Positions 23,669-37,085 of a stretch of DNA of 64,000 nucleotides are shown piece after piece. The stretch is from assembly GCA_029783825.1 (NCBI GenBank), contig JAREIK010010245.1, positions 62,001 through 126,000 on the forward strand, in the 5' to 3' direction. The translations under genes were made by a program, and so were the position numbers. The stretch's first letter is position 1. Each line of letters starts with the position of its first letter. Below the pieces are notes generated by a model. It saw nothing but the letters and a program-made list of their open reading frames with translations. It was not told where the DNA came from and did not search any database. Source of the DNA: Sapria himalayana (taxonomy: Eukaryota > Streptophyta > Magnoliopsida > Malpighiales > Rafflesiaceae).

Positions 23669-26347
23669 ATTCTAATTTATTCTTCATATTCTTGATCTAA
23701 TTCTTATTTTTTTATTCTTCTTTATTCTTCTTATTCTTTTTATTCTTATTATTATTCATATTTATTTTATTCTTATTATTATTCATATTCTTTTTATTAT
23801 TTTCATTATTATTATTATTATTTTTATTCTTATTATTCTTCTTAATATTCTTATTCTTCTTATTTTTCTTATTCTTTTTATTCTTCTTTTTGTTTTTATT
23901 CGTCTTATTCTTCTTATTCTTCATATTTTTATTATTCTTCTTATTCTTCTTATTCTTCTTAATCTTTTAATTTTTTTATTCCTAGTCTATTTATTCTTCT
24001 TATTCTTATACTTCTTATTCTTCTTAATCTTCTTATTCTTCTTATTCTTCTTAATCTTCTTAATCTTCTTATTCAACTTAATATTTTTATTCTTTTTATT
24101 CTTCTTATTATTCTTATTCTTCTTATTTTTATTATTCTTCTTATTCTTTTATTCTACTTATTATACTTATTCTTCTTATCCTTCTTATTCTTCTTATTCT
24201 TCTTATTTCTTATTATTCTTATTATTCTTATTCTTCTTATTATTCTTATTCTTCTGATTTTATCTAACCATCTAGTACTTCTTATTTATTTTATTCTTCT
24301 TAATATTCTTATACTTCTTATTCTTCTTATTTTTTTTTTATTTTTTTTCTATTTGTTATTCATATTCTTCTTATTCTACATATTCTCATTATTCTTCTTA
24401 TCATTCTTTTTATTCTTATTCTTATAATTCTTTTTATTATTCTTATTCTTCTTATTCATTTTATTCTCCTCATTCTATTTATTCTTGTTATTCTTCTTAT
24501 TCCTCTTATTTTTCCTAATCATTTTGTTATTTTTATTATTTTTATTATTTTTAATCTTATTATTCCTAATATTCTATTAAATCTTCTTATTCTTCTTATT
24601 CTTAATATTCTATAAAATCTTCTTATTATTCTTATTCTTTTTATTCTTCTTATTCTATTTATCTTATTAGTCTTATTATTCTTCTAGATCTTCTTATTCT
24701 TCTTAATCTTATAATACTTTTTAATCTTCATAATCTTTTTATTTTTATTAATCTTTTAATACTTCTTATTCTTCTAAATCTTTTTATTCTTCTTAATCTT
24801 CTTAATCTTTTAATACTTTTTATTCTACTTAATCTTCTTATTATTTTTATTATTCTTATTATTCTTATTCTTCTCGTTCTTGTTATTCTTCTGATTATTC
24901 TTATTCTTCTAATTCTTCTTAATCGTATTATTTTTCTTATTCTTCTAATTTTTTAATTTTTCTAATTTTTCTTATTCTGCTTCTTCTTATTACTCTTATT
25001 CTTCTTATTGTTTTTATTCTGTTTCTTCTTATTCTTCTTAAACTTCTTATTCTTTTTATTCTTATTATTCTTCTTAATCTTCTTGATTATCTTATTTTTT
25101 TTATTCTTATTATTCTTTTAAATTTTTTTATTATTCTTTTTATTCTATATATAATACTAATTCTTCTTATTCTTCTTATTCTTCTTATTTTTATTTTTCA
25201 TCATCATCATCTTCTTCTTTTTGTTATTATTGTTATTCTTATTATTCTTTTATTCTTTTTATTATTCTTATTCTTCTTATTATTTTATTTCTTCTTATTC
25301 TTATTATTCTTCTTATTCTTCATATTCTTTTTATTATTATTATTATTATTCATCATAATCTTTTTATCCTTCTTATTCTTCTTATTCTTCTTTATATTCT
25401 TATTAATCTTATTCTTTTTAATTTTCTTATTCTTCTTAATCTTTTTATAATTTTTATTATTAATTTTGTTCTTTTCTCTTTATTATTCTTCTTCTTATAT
25501 TTTTTCTACTTATTTATCTTATAGTTTTTATTGTTTTTATTCTTGTTATTCTTCTTATACTTCTTATACTTCATATTCTTCGCATTCTTCTAATTCTTCT
25601 TATTCTTCTTATTCTTCTTATTCTTCATATTCATTTTAATCTTTTAATCTTTTTATTCTTCTTATTCTTCTTATTCTTCTTATTCTTTTAATTTTTCTTA
25701 TTATTCTTATTCTTTTATTCTTCAAATTATTATTATTATTTTTTTTCATACTTCTTTTTATTCTTATTCATCTATTTATCAAATTCTTTTTATTCTTTTT
25801 ATTCTTTTTATTCTTCTTATTCATCTTATTTTTTTGATTGTTTTTATTCTTCATATTCTTCTTATTCTATTTATTCTTCTTATTCAACTTTATCTTATTT
25901 TTCACATTAGCATATTTCTTATTAATCTTCTAATTCATATTATTATTTTTCTTCTTATTCTTCTAATTTTTCTTAATCTTTTATTTCTTCATATTCTTCT
26001 TAATCTTTTTATTCTACTTATTCTACTTATTTTATATATTCTTATTATTCTTCTTACTTTTCTTATTCTTCTTATTTTTCTTAAACTTATTATTCTTATT
26101 ATTTTTCTTATTCATCCTTTTCTTCTTATTCTTCCTATTATTTTTCTTATTCTTATTCTTCCTATTATTTTTCTTATTCTTATTCTTCTTATTCTTCTTA
26201 TTCTTCTTATTTATTTTATTCTTCTTATTCTTATTATTCTTACATATCTTCCTATTCTTCTTATTATTCTTTTTCATTTTATTCTACTTATTATTTTTAT
26301 TCTTCATATTGTTATTATTATTATTATTCTTTTTCTACTCTTATTCA

Positions 26348-26382
<35 letters not shown>

Positions 26383-28313
26383 TTCTTCTTCTTATTCTTC
26401 TTATTCTTTTTATTCTTTCTATTCTTCTTATTCTTCTTATTCTACTGAAAATTATTATTCTTCTTATTTTTCTTATTTTCTTATTCTTCTTATTCTTCTT
26501 ATTATTCTTATTCTTTTTGTTCTTCTTAGTCTTATTATTATTCTTAATTTTTTTATTCTTCTTATTATTATTATTTATCAAAATCTTTTTATCTTTCTTA
26601 TTCTTCTTATTCTTCGTTATCTTCTTATTATTCTTATTATTTTTATTATTCCTACTCTTCTTATTGTTATTAATCTTTTTATTCTTTTTATACTTCTCAT
26701 TCTTATTTTTCTTCTTATTCTCTTTATTATTCTTCTTCATATATTTTTTTCTAATTATTCATCTTATTCTTTTTATTCTTCTTATTCTTCTTATTCTTTT
26801 TACTTTTCTTATACTTTTTATTCTTATTATATTCTTATTCTTCTTATTCTTCTTATCCTTCTTATTCTTCTTATTCTTCTTATTTTTGTTATTCTTCTTA
26901 TTCTACTTATTATACTTATTCTTCTTATATTCTTATTCTTCTTATTCTTTTTTTTTTTATTTTTATTCATCTTATTTATCTATTTTTTTTATTCTTCTTA
27001 TTCATCTTATTCTTTTGATTCTTTTTATTTTTTTTATTCTTCTTATTCTATTTATTATTATTTTTATTATTCTTCTTCTTATTCTTTATATTCTCTAATT
27101 TCTTCATAATCTCTTTATTCATATTTTATTTTTCTTCTTCTTATTCTTCTTATACTTCTTATTAATTTATTCTTCTTATTCTACTTAATCTTCTTATTCT
27201 TTTTAATCTTTTTATTCTACATATTCTTATTATTCTTCTTATTTTTTTATTCTCCCTATTATTCTTATTCTTCTAAAACTTCTTAATTCTTCTTATTTTT
27301 CTTATTTATCTTATTTTATTATTCTTCCTATTTTTTTTATTTTACACATTCTTATTATTATTCTTATTTTTTTATTCTTTCTATTTTTCTTATTCTTCTT
27401 AAACTTCTTAATTCTTCTTATTTTTATTATTCATCTTATTCTTCATATTTTTTTCTTCTTCTTATTCTTCTTATTCTTTTTATTCTTCTCATTCTTCTTA
27501 TTCTTCATAATCTTCTTTTTATTATTATTTTTTTATTCTTATTATTCTTTTTCAGTTTATTCATCTAATTCTTTTTATTCTTCTTATTCATCTTATTTTC
27601 TGATTCCTTTTATTCTTCTTATTGTTCTAATTCTATTTATTCTTCTTACTCTACTTAATCTTATTCTTCATATTTTTTTTATTTCTTCTTTATCTACTTT
27701 TTATATTATTATTTTTCTTCTTAATATTCATCTTATTTTTCTCATTTTTCTTTTTATTCTTATTATTCTTAAACTTCTTATTCTTCTTATTTTTCTTGTT
27801 CATCTAATTCTTCTTATTCTGTCTATTTGTTTCTTCTTCTTATTCTTCTTATTCTTTTTATTCTTCTTATTATTCTTATTCTTCTTATTCTTCTTGTTCT
27901 TCTTGTTCTTCTTGTTCTTCTTATTCTTCTTATTCTTCTTATTCTTTTAATTCTTATTATTCTTATTATTCTTCTTATTTTTCTTATTCATTATATTCTT
28001 CTTATTCTTGTTATTCTTACTAATCTTCCTATTCTTCTTATTCTTATTATTGTTATTAATTTTTTTTTTCATTTTATTCTTCTTATTATTTTTATTCTTC
28101 AAATTATTATTATTATTATTATTATTATTCTTCTTCTACTTTTCTTCATCTTTTCCTTATTATTCTTATTATTCTTATTATTCTTCTTATTCTTTATATT
28201 CTTCTTATTCTTCTTATTTTTATTACTCCTTTTATTTTTCTTATTCTTATTATTATTCATATACTTATTATTCTTATTATTTTTCTTATTCTGTTTAGTC
28301 TAAATTATTCATC

Positions 28314-28912
28314 ATGTTCTTCTTCCTATTTGCTACATATGTAATTTGTTTTTATTTTTAAATTTGTTTGTATAACCAAATGTTTTTTCTATTTTAATAT
28401 TTTATGTAAGTGCAGGAAAAGAAATATAAAGAGGTCGGGGATGCAGCAATAGCATAATAACGGAGGTCCCATTGACCGGTTAGTGGGCCTAAATTTTTGG
28501 AGTAGAGCCTGACCTGTCCCTTGATCTGACCCACTACGGTTAAATGAACCGAGAGAAGTTTTAATATAAAATGTTTTGTAATTTTATTTTCGGGTTCCTA
28601 TTTTTGGATGCGTAGAACTGATCATCGTCTCTCTCTCTTCTCTATGCATGATTTATCACGACTGTTCTGTGTGATGCATACTATAAGACCATTTTTCTGT
28701 TGGCTTAATTTGTAATGCATAAGCATTTGCTGGTAGATGTAGCTAGTCGTACTGAGCGACTAGCGAACCACATTATTTTTGGTGTTTATTTCTCGTTTTT
28801 GTTTCTGTCGTCGATGGTTGCTGAATTGGGATATATATATTGCTTGTCTTCTGTTCTTTCTGTTGTTTTTGTATCTTTATCTCACTACCGTGGAAGCATA
28901 ATTGCCCAACAC
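28314..28912. other. Non-repetitive 600-bp block between arrays 2 and 3
   Basis: The block has ordinary base composition and contains G, unlike the arrays on both sides. It shows no similarity that I can see to the LINE leader, ORFs or 3' module. It contains a perfect 8-bp stem with a 7-nt loop (28742-28764) and a CT-rich stretch at about 28629-28645. A frame at 28715-28912 runs on into array 3 and is not convincing as a gene. It could be a separate inserted element, a solo LTR or captured host DNA. No clear terminal repeats are visible. Confidence 0.6.
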
Positions 28913-29928
28913 TATTCTTTTTCTTCTTATACTTTGTATTCAACTAATTCTAATTTATTCTTCTTATTCTTCTTCTTTATCTTTTTATTGTAATTCTTCA
29001 TATTATTCTTATTCTTTTTATTCTTTTTATTCTTTTTATTCTTCTTTTTTTTTATACTTTTTTTTTCATATTATTATTTATTTTCTTTTTATTCTTCATA
29101 TTCTTCTTATTATTTTTATTTTTTTATTCTTTTTATTTTTTTTATTCTTTTTATTCTTCTTATTCTACTTTTTCTTTTTTATTTTATTAATCTTCATAAT
29201 CTTCTTTTTCTTCTTATTCTTCTTATTCTAATTATTCTTCTTATTCTTCTTATTCTTCTTATTCTTATTATTTCTTATTCTTCTTATTCTTCTTATTCTT
29301 CTTATTCTTCTTAATCTTCTTAATCTTTTTATTCTTCTTATTCTTCTTATTCTTCTTATTCTTCTTATTATTATTCTTCTTATTTTTCTTATTCTTCTTA
29401 TTCTTCTTATTCTTTTTAATCTTTTTATTTTTCTTAATCTTATTATTCTTCTTATTCTTCTTATTCTTCTTATTCTTATTCTTTTTCTTCTTATTCTTTT
29501 TCTTTTTCTTCTTCTTCTTCTTATTCTTGTCTTATTATTCTATTTTTTCAGCTTATTATACTTAAACTTCTTATCCTTTTTATTCTTCTTATTCTTATTA
29601 TTTTTCCCATTCTACTTATTCTTCTTATTCTTCTTATTCTTATTATTCTTCTTATTCTTTTTATTTTTTTATTATTCCTTGTCTTTTTATTCTTCTAAAT
29701 CTTCTTAATCATCTTAATAATCTTATTCTTCTTATTCTTCTTATTCTTCTTATTCTCATTATTCTTCTTATTCTTCTTATTCTTTTTATTATTCTTATTA
29801 TTCTTATTCTTTTTAATTTTTTTATTCTTCTTATTCTTGTTAATCTTCTTATTTTTCTTAATCTTCTTATTCTTCTTATTTTTCTTATTCCTCTTATTCT
29901 TGTTATTCTTTTCATTCTTTTTATTCTT

Positions 29929-31146
29929 CCTTGCACTTATTATTTTTTTCCGCTTCTTATTCTTATTATTTCTATTATTCTTTATATTCTACTTATTATA
30001 CTTATTCTTCTTATTCTTGTTATTATTTCTATTCTATTTATTCTTCTTATTCTTATTATTTTTTTTATTCTTTTTATTCTTCTTATTATTCATGTTCTTT
30101 TTATTCTTCTTAATCTTTTTAATCTTCTTAATCTTTTTAATCTTTTTAATCTTCTTATTCTTCTTATTTTTCTTATTCTTCTTATTCTACCTATTCTTCT
30201 TATTCTGATTCTTCTAATTCTTGTGATTCTTCTTATTCTTCTTATTTATCTTATTCTTCTTATTCTTTTTATTCTTCTTATTCTTCATATTCTTTTAATT
30301 CTTCTTATTCTTCTTATTCTTCTTATTCTTCAAATTCTTATTATTATTATTTTTTTATTCTTTTTTTTATTCTTACTCATCTTATTCATCGAATTCTTTT
30401 TATTCTTCTTATTCATCTTATTCTTCTAATTCTTTTTATTATTCTTATTCTTCTTATTCTATTTATTTTTCTTATTTTTCTTTATCTTATTCTTCATATT
30501 CTTATATTTCTTATTAATCTTATTATTCATATTATTAATTTTCTTTTTCTTATTTTTTTTTATTTTTCATATTCTTTTATTTCTTCTTATTCTTCTTATT
30601 CTTCTTATTCTTTTTAATTTTTTTATTCTACTTATTCGACATATTCTACATATTCTTATTTTTCTTCTTACTTTCTTATTCTTCTTATTCTTCTTCAATT
30701 TTTTATTCTTCTTATTTTTCAAATTCATCTTATTCTTCCTATTATTTTTCTTCTTCTTATTCTTTTTATGTTTCTTATTCTATTTTTCTTCTTATTCTTT
30801 TTTCTTTTTATTTTTCTTATTCTTCTTATTCTTCTTATTCTTCTTATTCTTCTTATTCTTCTTATTCTTCTTATTCTTCTTATTCTTCTTATTCTTCTTA
30901 TTCTTCTTATACATCTTATTCTTCTTATACTTCTTATTATTCTTATACTTCTTATTATTCTTATACTTCTTATATTTCTTATTCTTCGTATTCTTCTCAT
31001 TCTTCTAATTCTTCTCATTCTTCTCATTCTTCTCATTCTTCTCATTCTTATCATTCTTCTCATTCTTTTCATTCTTCTCATTCTTCTCATTCTTCTCATT
31101 CTTCTCATTCTTCTCATCCTTCTTATTCTTCTTATTCTTCTCATCC

Positions 31147-31179
<33 letters not shown>

Positions 31180-31990
31180 TTCTTCTTCTTCTTTTTCTTA
31201 TTCTTCTTCTTTTTCTTCTTCTTCTTCTTTTTCTTCTTTTTCTTCTTCTTCTTCTTCTTTTTCTTCTTATTATTATTATTATTATTCTTCTTCTTATTCT
31301 TCTTATTCTTCCTAATTTTCTTATTTTTCTTAATATTATTATTATTATTATTCTTATTCTTATTCTTATTCTTATTCTTATTCTTCTTATTCTTATTCTT
31401 CTTATTTTTGTTATTATTCTTATTCTTCCTTGCACTTGTTATTATTTTACTTCTTCTTATTCTTGTTTTATTATTCTCTTTATTCTACTTATTATACTTA
31501 TTCTTCTTATCCGTCTTATTCTTCTTATTCTTGTTATTCTTCTCTTTCTACCTATTCTTATTTTTCTTTTTATTCTTATTCTTCTTTTTATTCTTTTTAT
31601 TATTCCTTTTATTTTTGTTCTTTTAAATCTTCTTAATCTTCTTAATCTTATTATTATTCTTATTCTAATTATTCTTCTTATTCTTATTCTTTTAAATCTT
31701 CTTATTCTTCTTATTCTTTTTATTATTTTTAATTTTTTTAATCTTCTTATTCTTCTTATTTTTCTTATTTTCTTATTCTTTTTATTCTTCTTAATTTTCT
31801 TATTTTTCTTAATCTTATTATTATTATTATTATTATTCTTGTTATTATTTTTATTCTTCCTTGCACTTATTATTTTTTTTCTACTTCTTATTCTAATTAT
31901 TCTTATTATTCTCTTTATTTTACTTATTATACTTATTCTTCTTATCCTTATTATTCTTCTTATTCTTGTTATTCTTTCCATTCTACTTAT
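29929..31990 (+). repeat. Higher-order motif CCTTGCACTTRTTA, three copies in array 3
   Basis: The motif occurs at 29929, 31428 and 31859. Each copy is followed within about 60-80 bp by a shared run containing CTTATTATACTTATTC. The spacing of the last two copies is about 430 bp. The combination is far from the 9-mer consensus and serves as a marker of segmental duplication; it recurs in array 4. Confidence 0.8.
30991..31150 (+). repeat. TTCTCATTC variant block in array 3
   Basis: About 14 units carry C instead of T before the A (TCATTCTTC phase), read as Arg-Met triads on minus. It is directly followed by a TTA run and CTT runs. Confidence 0.8.
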
Positions 31991-32190
31991 TATACTTATT
32001 CTTTTTATCCTTCTTATTCTTGTTATTCTTTCCATTCTACTTTTTTTATATTCTTATTATTCTTATTATTCTTATTATTCTTTTTATTCTACATATTATT
32101 CCCTTTTTTATTCTTCTTAATCTTCTTAATCATCTTATTCTTCAAATTCTTCTTAATCTTCTTAATCTTTTTATTCTTCTTATTCTTCTT

Positions 32191-32290
32191 TTTTTTAAAG
32201 ATTATTTTATTAAATATACCATCTCTTTTGGCTGAGGAATACCATTTCTTACAAGCTAGCATACTACCCTTTATCCCTTTACACCTTATA
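32191..32290 (-). promoter_or_regulatory. Conserved 3' terminal module of copy B
   Basis: AATAAA lies at 32206-32211 on minus, followed by a T-run/A-run junction and the tail repeats. The core here is GGCTGAGGAATACC on +, one base different from the consensus GGCGGAGGAATACC. Confidence 0.7.
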
Positions 32291-33189
32291 CCCATCCTAG
32301 GCTACCCTTTAAATCCCCCTACATCCCTTTCCTGATTCACTATATAAATTTAAAAACAAATAAAATAACATTCTTTCTTATCACATCTTTATTCTTTATT
32401 GTGCTTTGTTTAAAACCAAAATGAGTTGTCTCCCGGTACCTTCTGTTTTGTAGATTTTTCAGCTCCCATTTAGTGCCGAGGACTTTTTATCTTCATGTTT
32501 AGTATGCCTTCTGCTTTATGCTCTTTATCTTTCTTAGTACATTTAAGCTTTATTCTATTTTCATAGCAGCTTTTTGTATCAGCTTTATGTTCTACTTGTT
32601 TACATTATTGCTTTATACTTCTACCTGTTATAACAGTTTTTCTTTATCTCATTGCTTTGAGCGCAGACCATGATATTCATACATTGCATGCACTTCCTAC
32701 CACCTACCTACCACCCTCATAACCACATCACATTTTAACAGACCTCCAAAAACTGACTCTATAACCTCCAACTGTTTGACTTCAAAATTTAACAGCCACA
32801 TGACCATACATAACAGACTCATTAACTCACTAGAAAACAAGAGCAGAATCAGCATTCATGCCCTGCAAAAAGGAAAAACAGCAAGCACAAAAAACAGCAA
32901 GCACAAAAAACAGAAAAAAAAAAACAAGCAACCCTACAAGCACCTTTTATTCTTTCCCTATAATAACTTACCTCCTCCTGTTCTTAGAAACAAAAAAACA
33001 TTAGACAAATAACCAAAAACCAGATTAAGCACAAACCATGCTTCTCATTAATTTAGTCTCCCCTCAGGACTAGAAAGCCTTTAATCGTTTCTTATTTCTT
33101 CATCTGCATTTTTACAAAGAAACAAACAACTAAAAAAGATAGTTAATAATGTATCCCTCTTTATATCTGACAAACCCCCTACTAGTTTG
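32291..33189 (-). other. 3' UTR of LINE copy B
   Basis: About 0.9 kb without a domain-bearing frame. An A/C-rich patch on + lies at about 32690-32940. One copy of the CCCCTCAGGACTAG quasi-palindrome, seen repeatedly in copies C and D, lies at about 33057-33074. Confidence 0.6.
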
Positions 33190-36100
33190 TTTTTTACTTT
33201 TTTTTCTTCTGAATTCTAATATATGTAAAACTTTTTTAATCTAATTCAATCAAGCCTTTAACCTTTTTCGGGATACTTTTACCATCAAACACTTTTGTCC
33301 CTTTCTTCATGCCTTCCTCTACTAATTTATCTGCCAGTGCATTTACCTCTCTATATATGTGCGTTATTTCACCTTTAATTCTGTTAATAATTTTTTGATA
33401 CTAATAATTTCTTTCTCAAACCTCCATAATTCTATTTTACCTTCTTACTAGATCAACCAATAATTTTAAATCTATATGCACTTGAATATTTAAGAAATTA
33501 TTATCCTTACAAATTTCCAAACCCATGTGCAAGGCCATAATCTCTGAGTGTAGTGCCGAGGAGGCTAGACTCCTCATTGTAAAAGCTCTTATGACTCTGC
33601 CCTCTTCATTTCTTATTACTCCTCCTCCGCCTGCTACTCTCATTTCCCTTATGAAACTTCTATCAGTGTTAAGTTCTAGACCTCCTTGCTAAGACTTGTT
33701 CCAGCTTGTCATCTTTATACTTGGCATTTTCCCTACAAATGGATTAAGACCCCTTGCTTTTTTCCATTTTTCATATAATCCTATGCTTTCTGTTTTTATC
33801 GGGTTACAGACATAGATAATAGAGCATTCTCTTTTAATCTCTGCTAATATATAATTGACCCTCATTTCAGCATTTTCATATATATTTCTATTCCTAGCTT
33901 TCCATAGGCACCATACTGCTATATGTGGAATATAATTTCTTAGCCATTTTAAGATTTTGTTCTTTGTATGTTTTTTTGCCAGTTCTTCATCCTGTCCCTT
34001 AAGTTTCCTGTGCAACTCTCTATATCTGCTTCTATTTCTAATTTTTCCATAATTCTATAGCTATTTTCTTGTTAAAAATAAATGATCCATGCTTTCTTTC
34101 TCTTGCTGATAGCATTCATATCTAGATGATAAACTTATACCCTTCTTTTGAATATTAACATCTACCGGGATCATGTTCAAAAGAAGTTTCAATAAAAACA
34201 CGTTTATTTTTTGTGGAATCTCCTTTGTCCATACTCTTTTAAATACCTCCTGTGATGGTTTTCTCTCACTCACTAATAATTTGACACTTTTTAGTGTAAA
34301 GTTGCCATGCTCATTCAAGGTCCATTTCCACCCACTATTGGTCAAAATTGAATATTTTTCTACAATGTCTTGCTGACTAGGCATAAGCTTCCAGCTTTTT
34401 GATGCTTTCTTTGATTCTTTAAATGCCCTGTCCCCTAAACCATACCTAGCATTTATATATGCCACCCAATTACTTCCATTCTCTTTAAGTCTCCACTAGT
34501 TCTTACACGCCCAGGCTTTGGCCATATCATTTAGGCTAGTAAAGCCTAAACCCGCCTTCTCCTTCGAATAACATAGGTCTCCCCATTTTTTCCAGTGTAA
34601 TTTGTTCTTTTCTTCTTTTTTCCCCATAAGAAATTGGCCACTTCTCTTTCTAATTTCTTTATAATCTTTTTTGGCGACTGAACGGAGATCAAAATGTGTG
34701 CCAGCAATCCTTGTAATGCATGTGTAATTAGCAAAATTCTTCCTCCCATACATAGCAAGTCCTCTTTCCAACCAGCAATCTTTTTTCTCATTTACTCTAC
34801 TATGAAGAAAAGAAATTCCTCTATACTTCCCTCATATATGGGGCAATCTAGATATATTAACGTGACTTTTTTTTGTGCAAAACCTATAATTGTTTCAATT
34901 CTTTGAGCTATATTTTTTGTTTTTTTGCTGCTAAAATGAATTGACATTTTTTTTATTCAGCATTTTCCCTGATTCCTCTTTCATTGTTTGCAACAGCCTC
35001 ATTAATCTTTTCATGGAACTACTGCTGGCATTTGTAAATATGATAATATCATCCGCATATGCCAATCATCTTACTGTAGGAGTGTATCTAGGTTGCTTGT
35101 ATACAAGAATATTACTCGCTTTCACTTGCTCTTTCAGATTTATTATGAATAACTTTAGATGTATATTAAATAGTGAAGGAGAGAGAGGGTCTATTTGCCT
35201 CAACCCTCTGGAGGGTTTAAATTCTTCACCGGCCTACCCATTTATCAGAATTCTAACCCATGTGCTAGCGATACATTTATAAATTATATCTATCTAAAAT
35301 ACTGAGAATCCCATATTTCTCATTATATAACATAAAATATCTCATTCTACTCTATCAAATGCCTTTGACAGGTTTAGCTTTATAATGGTGTTGTGTCCTC
35401 TTACTTTTTCCCCTATCGCCCTTATTAATTTTGAAGCTAAATTTATATTTTCTATCATTAGCTATTTTTTACAAAGCCTACTTGCTTGGCTGATATAATA
35501 GAAGGAAGGATTCGACTGAGCCTGTTCTAAAGCACTTTAGCTAAAATCTTATAAATGGTATTACATAGACTGATAGGCCTAAAGTCTTCCTCTTTCTATG
35601 GATTTTCTTTATTAGGAATTAGTACTATAAAAGAATTCGCCCATGCTTCTATAATATCAGCACCAGCAAAAATCCATGAAATCGCTGCAACCACCTCTTT
35701 TTTAAGTATTGATTAGCTTCTTTGGAAAAATCCATTATCCAACCATCCGGCCCTGCTGCACTATCTTTATCTGTGCTAAATACGGCCTCTTTCACCTCTT
35801 CTTCTTTTGGAATTTTCTCTAGCATCTTATTGTTTTCTTCAGTAACTCTTTTTTCAATATTTTGCATTAATGTATTCATTCTTTCTGTACTTGGCCCACA
35901 TAAGTGTTTTTTTAAAAAATCTTCTAATTCATTTTTTATTTACTCCTTTTCTATCCATTCTCTATGTTTTTAATCCTTTTATTCTATGCTTTTGATTTTT
36001 AATTTTTTCCATAGCATTAAAAATTTCGTATTTTTATCCCCGTTCTTTAGCCACTTGATTCTCGCTCTCTGCTTCCAAAAAAACTTCTTCCATATGTATT

Positions 36101-37083
36101 CTAAGTCTTTATTATGCTTTAGCTTTACTTACTTCTTTTCTCAAGGCATCATCTTGTCTCTCCTCCTGCTCTATTTCTATGGTCCCTATTTTCTGCTCAG
36201 TTTTTGTATCTTTTTTGTAACATTCCCAAAAACATCTTTATTCCACTTACTTAGGGCCAATCGTAAGTTTCTCAGTTTTTTTACCAATATCTGCATGGAA
36301 TTACTTGAGTCCTATTTTTCCCATGTATCCCTTACTATGTTATCAAATTCTTTATGCATTCCCCACATATTCTAAAATTTAAAACCAATACGTCTCCTAT
36401 CTTTCTTATACAATGTTAGTAAGAGTGGAGTATGATCTGAATAAGTTCTATTTAGGTGTTTAACCTTTATTCTACCTAGCTTAACTAGCTATAGTAAGTT
36501 AGTAAGGACCCGATTGAGCCTCGACCAAATTGTCTCCCTTCTTTTCCAGCTGTCACACCATGTGTAGTTTGATCCTATGAAATATACTTCCATTAAATTT
36601 GCATTAGCGATAGCCTCATTAAATTGATATTTTGTTATTGGGTCAAGAGTTCTTCCTCCTCTTTTCTCATGAATATTTCTTATCACATTGAAGTCCCCAC
36701 CAATAATCCATGGAGACTTCATTGCAGCTATCTCCTTTATTTCTCTCCAGAGCTTATTCCTTTCTTCCTTCCTATTACTTGCATATACCACTGAATAAAT
36801 ATATTCCGATTGTTTTTCTAATTTGAAACTAACAATATACTCAGTTTCTGAAAAAATTTTAATATCCATATAATTTTTCCACATTACCAATATTTTACTA
36901 TTTGAATTCGAAAAGGCATTATCTAGAACTATCCTTGTCTTGTATATTTATATTTGATTTTTATTAATCATTGGTTACTCTAGAATAATAATTTTTAGCC
37001 TATAAAATTTAATAAGATTTTTAATCCTATTTATTGGGGGTGTTTGCTACCCCTCTTATATTCTAGTATATGCTATTAATCAT
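33190..37083 (-). pseudogene. Copy B ORF2: endonuclease-RT-RNase H, broken
   Basis: ATG at 37083 starts the endonuclease; its WN motif is broken to a stop (TAC TAG AAT). PWIIGGDFNVIRN and SNYTWCDSW lie in 36489-36890, and a SDHTPLL box near 36430. The RT has a DKDSAAGPDGW box near 35750 and YADD at 35048-35059. Motif A reads LNLSKAFDRVE and then a stop, so the first catalytic Asp is Asn. The zf-RVT segment is at 34061-34140. The RNase H carries GGGGVIRNEEG, HSEI and HIDLKLL at 33437-33643, then HIYREVNALADK downstream. The end at about 33190 is set by alignment with copy C and is approximate. Confidence 0.85.
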
Positions 37084-37085
37084 AT

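Larger units (their letters stand above)
23392..28313 (+). repeat. Array 2: 4.9-kb TTATTCTTC minisatellite
   Basis: The same 9-bp unit occurs as in array 1, with TTA runs (for example 23422-23452 and 26346-26383), CTT runs and TTATTTTTC variants. It starts at the 5' end of copy A. It is interrupted on the right by a non-repetitive block, beyond which array 3 continues. All open frames in it are repeat translations. Confidence 0.95.
28913..32190 (+). repeat. Array 3: 3.3-kb TTATTCTTC minisatellite
   Basis: The 9-bp array continues after the unique block and ends at the A run of copy B. It includes long, nearly pure TTATTCTTC stretches (for example 30800-30910). It also holds a TTCTCATTC zone, TTATTC hexamers at 31349-31388 and three copies of a CCTTGCACTTRTTA motif. 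Confidence 0.95.

Noticed and set aside
23392..28313. Regular repeats considered as a CRISPR array
   Set aside because: There are no unique spacers of constant length, no long conserved repeat and no cas genes, and the genome is clearly a plant's.
28715..28993. Open frame at the right end of the unique block
   Set aside because: Half of it is a run-through into the repeat of array 3, and the remaining part has no recognisable motif.
30768..32120. Hydrophobic frames that look like multi-pass membrane proteins
   Set aside because: Hydrophobicity comes from ATT, CTT, TTC and TTA codons of the repeat. The opposite strand is equally open with basic residues.
5872..32190. Telomeric repeat or known centromeric satellite
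   Set aside because: The unit is not TTTAGGG, and a degenerate 9-mer does not match known long plant centromere units. Centromeric location cannot be judged from sequence alone.
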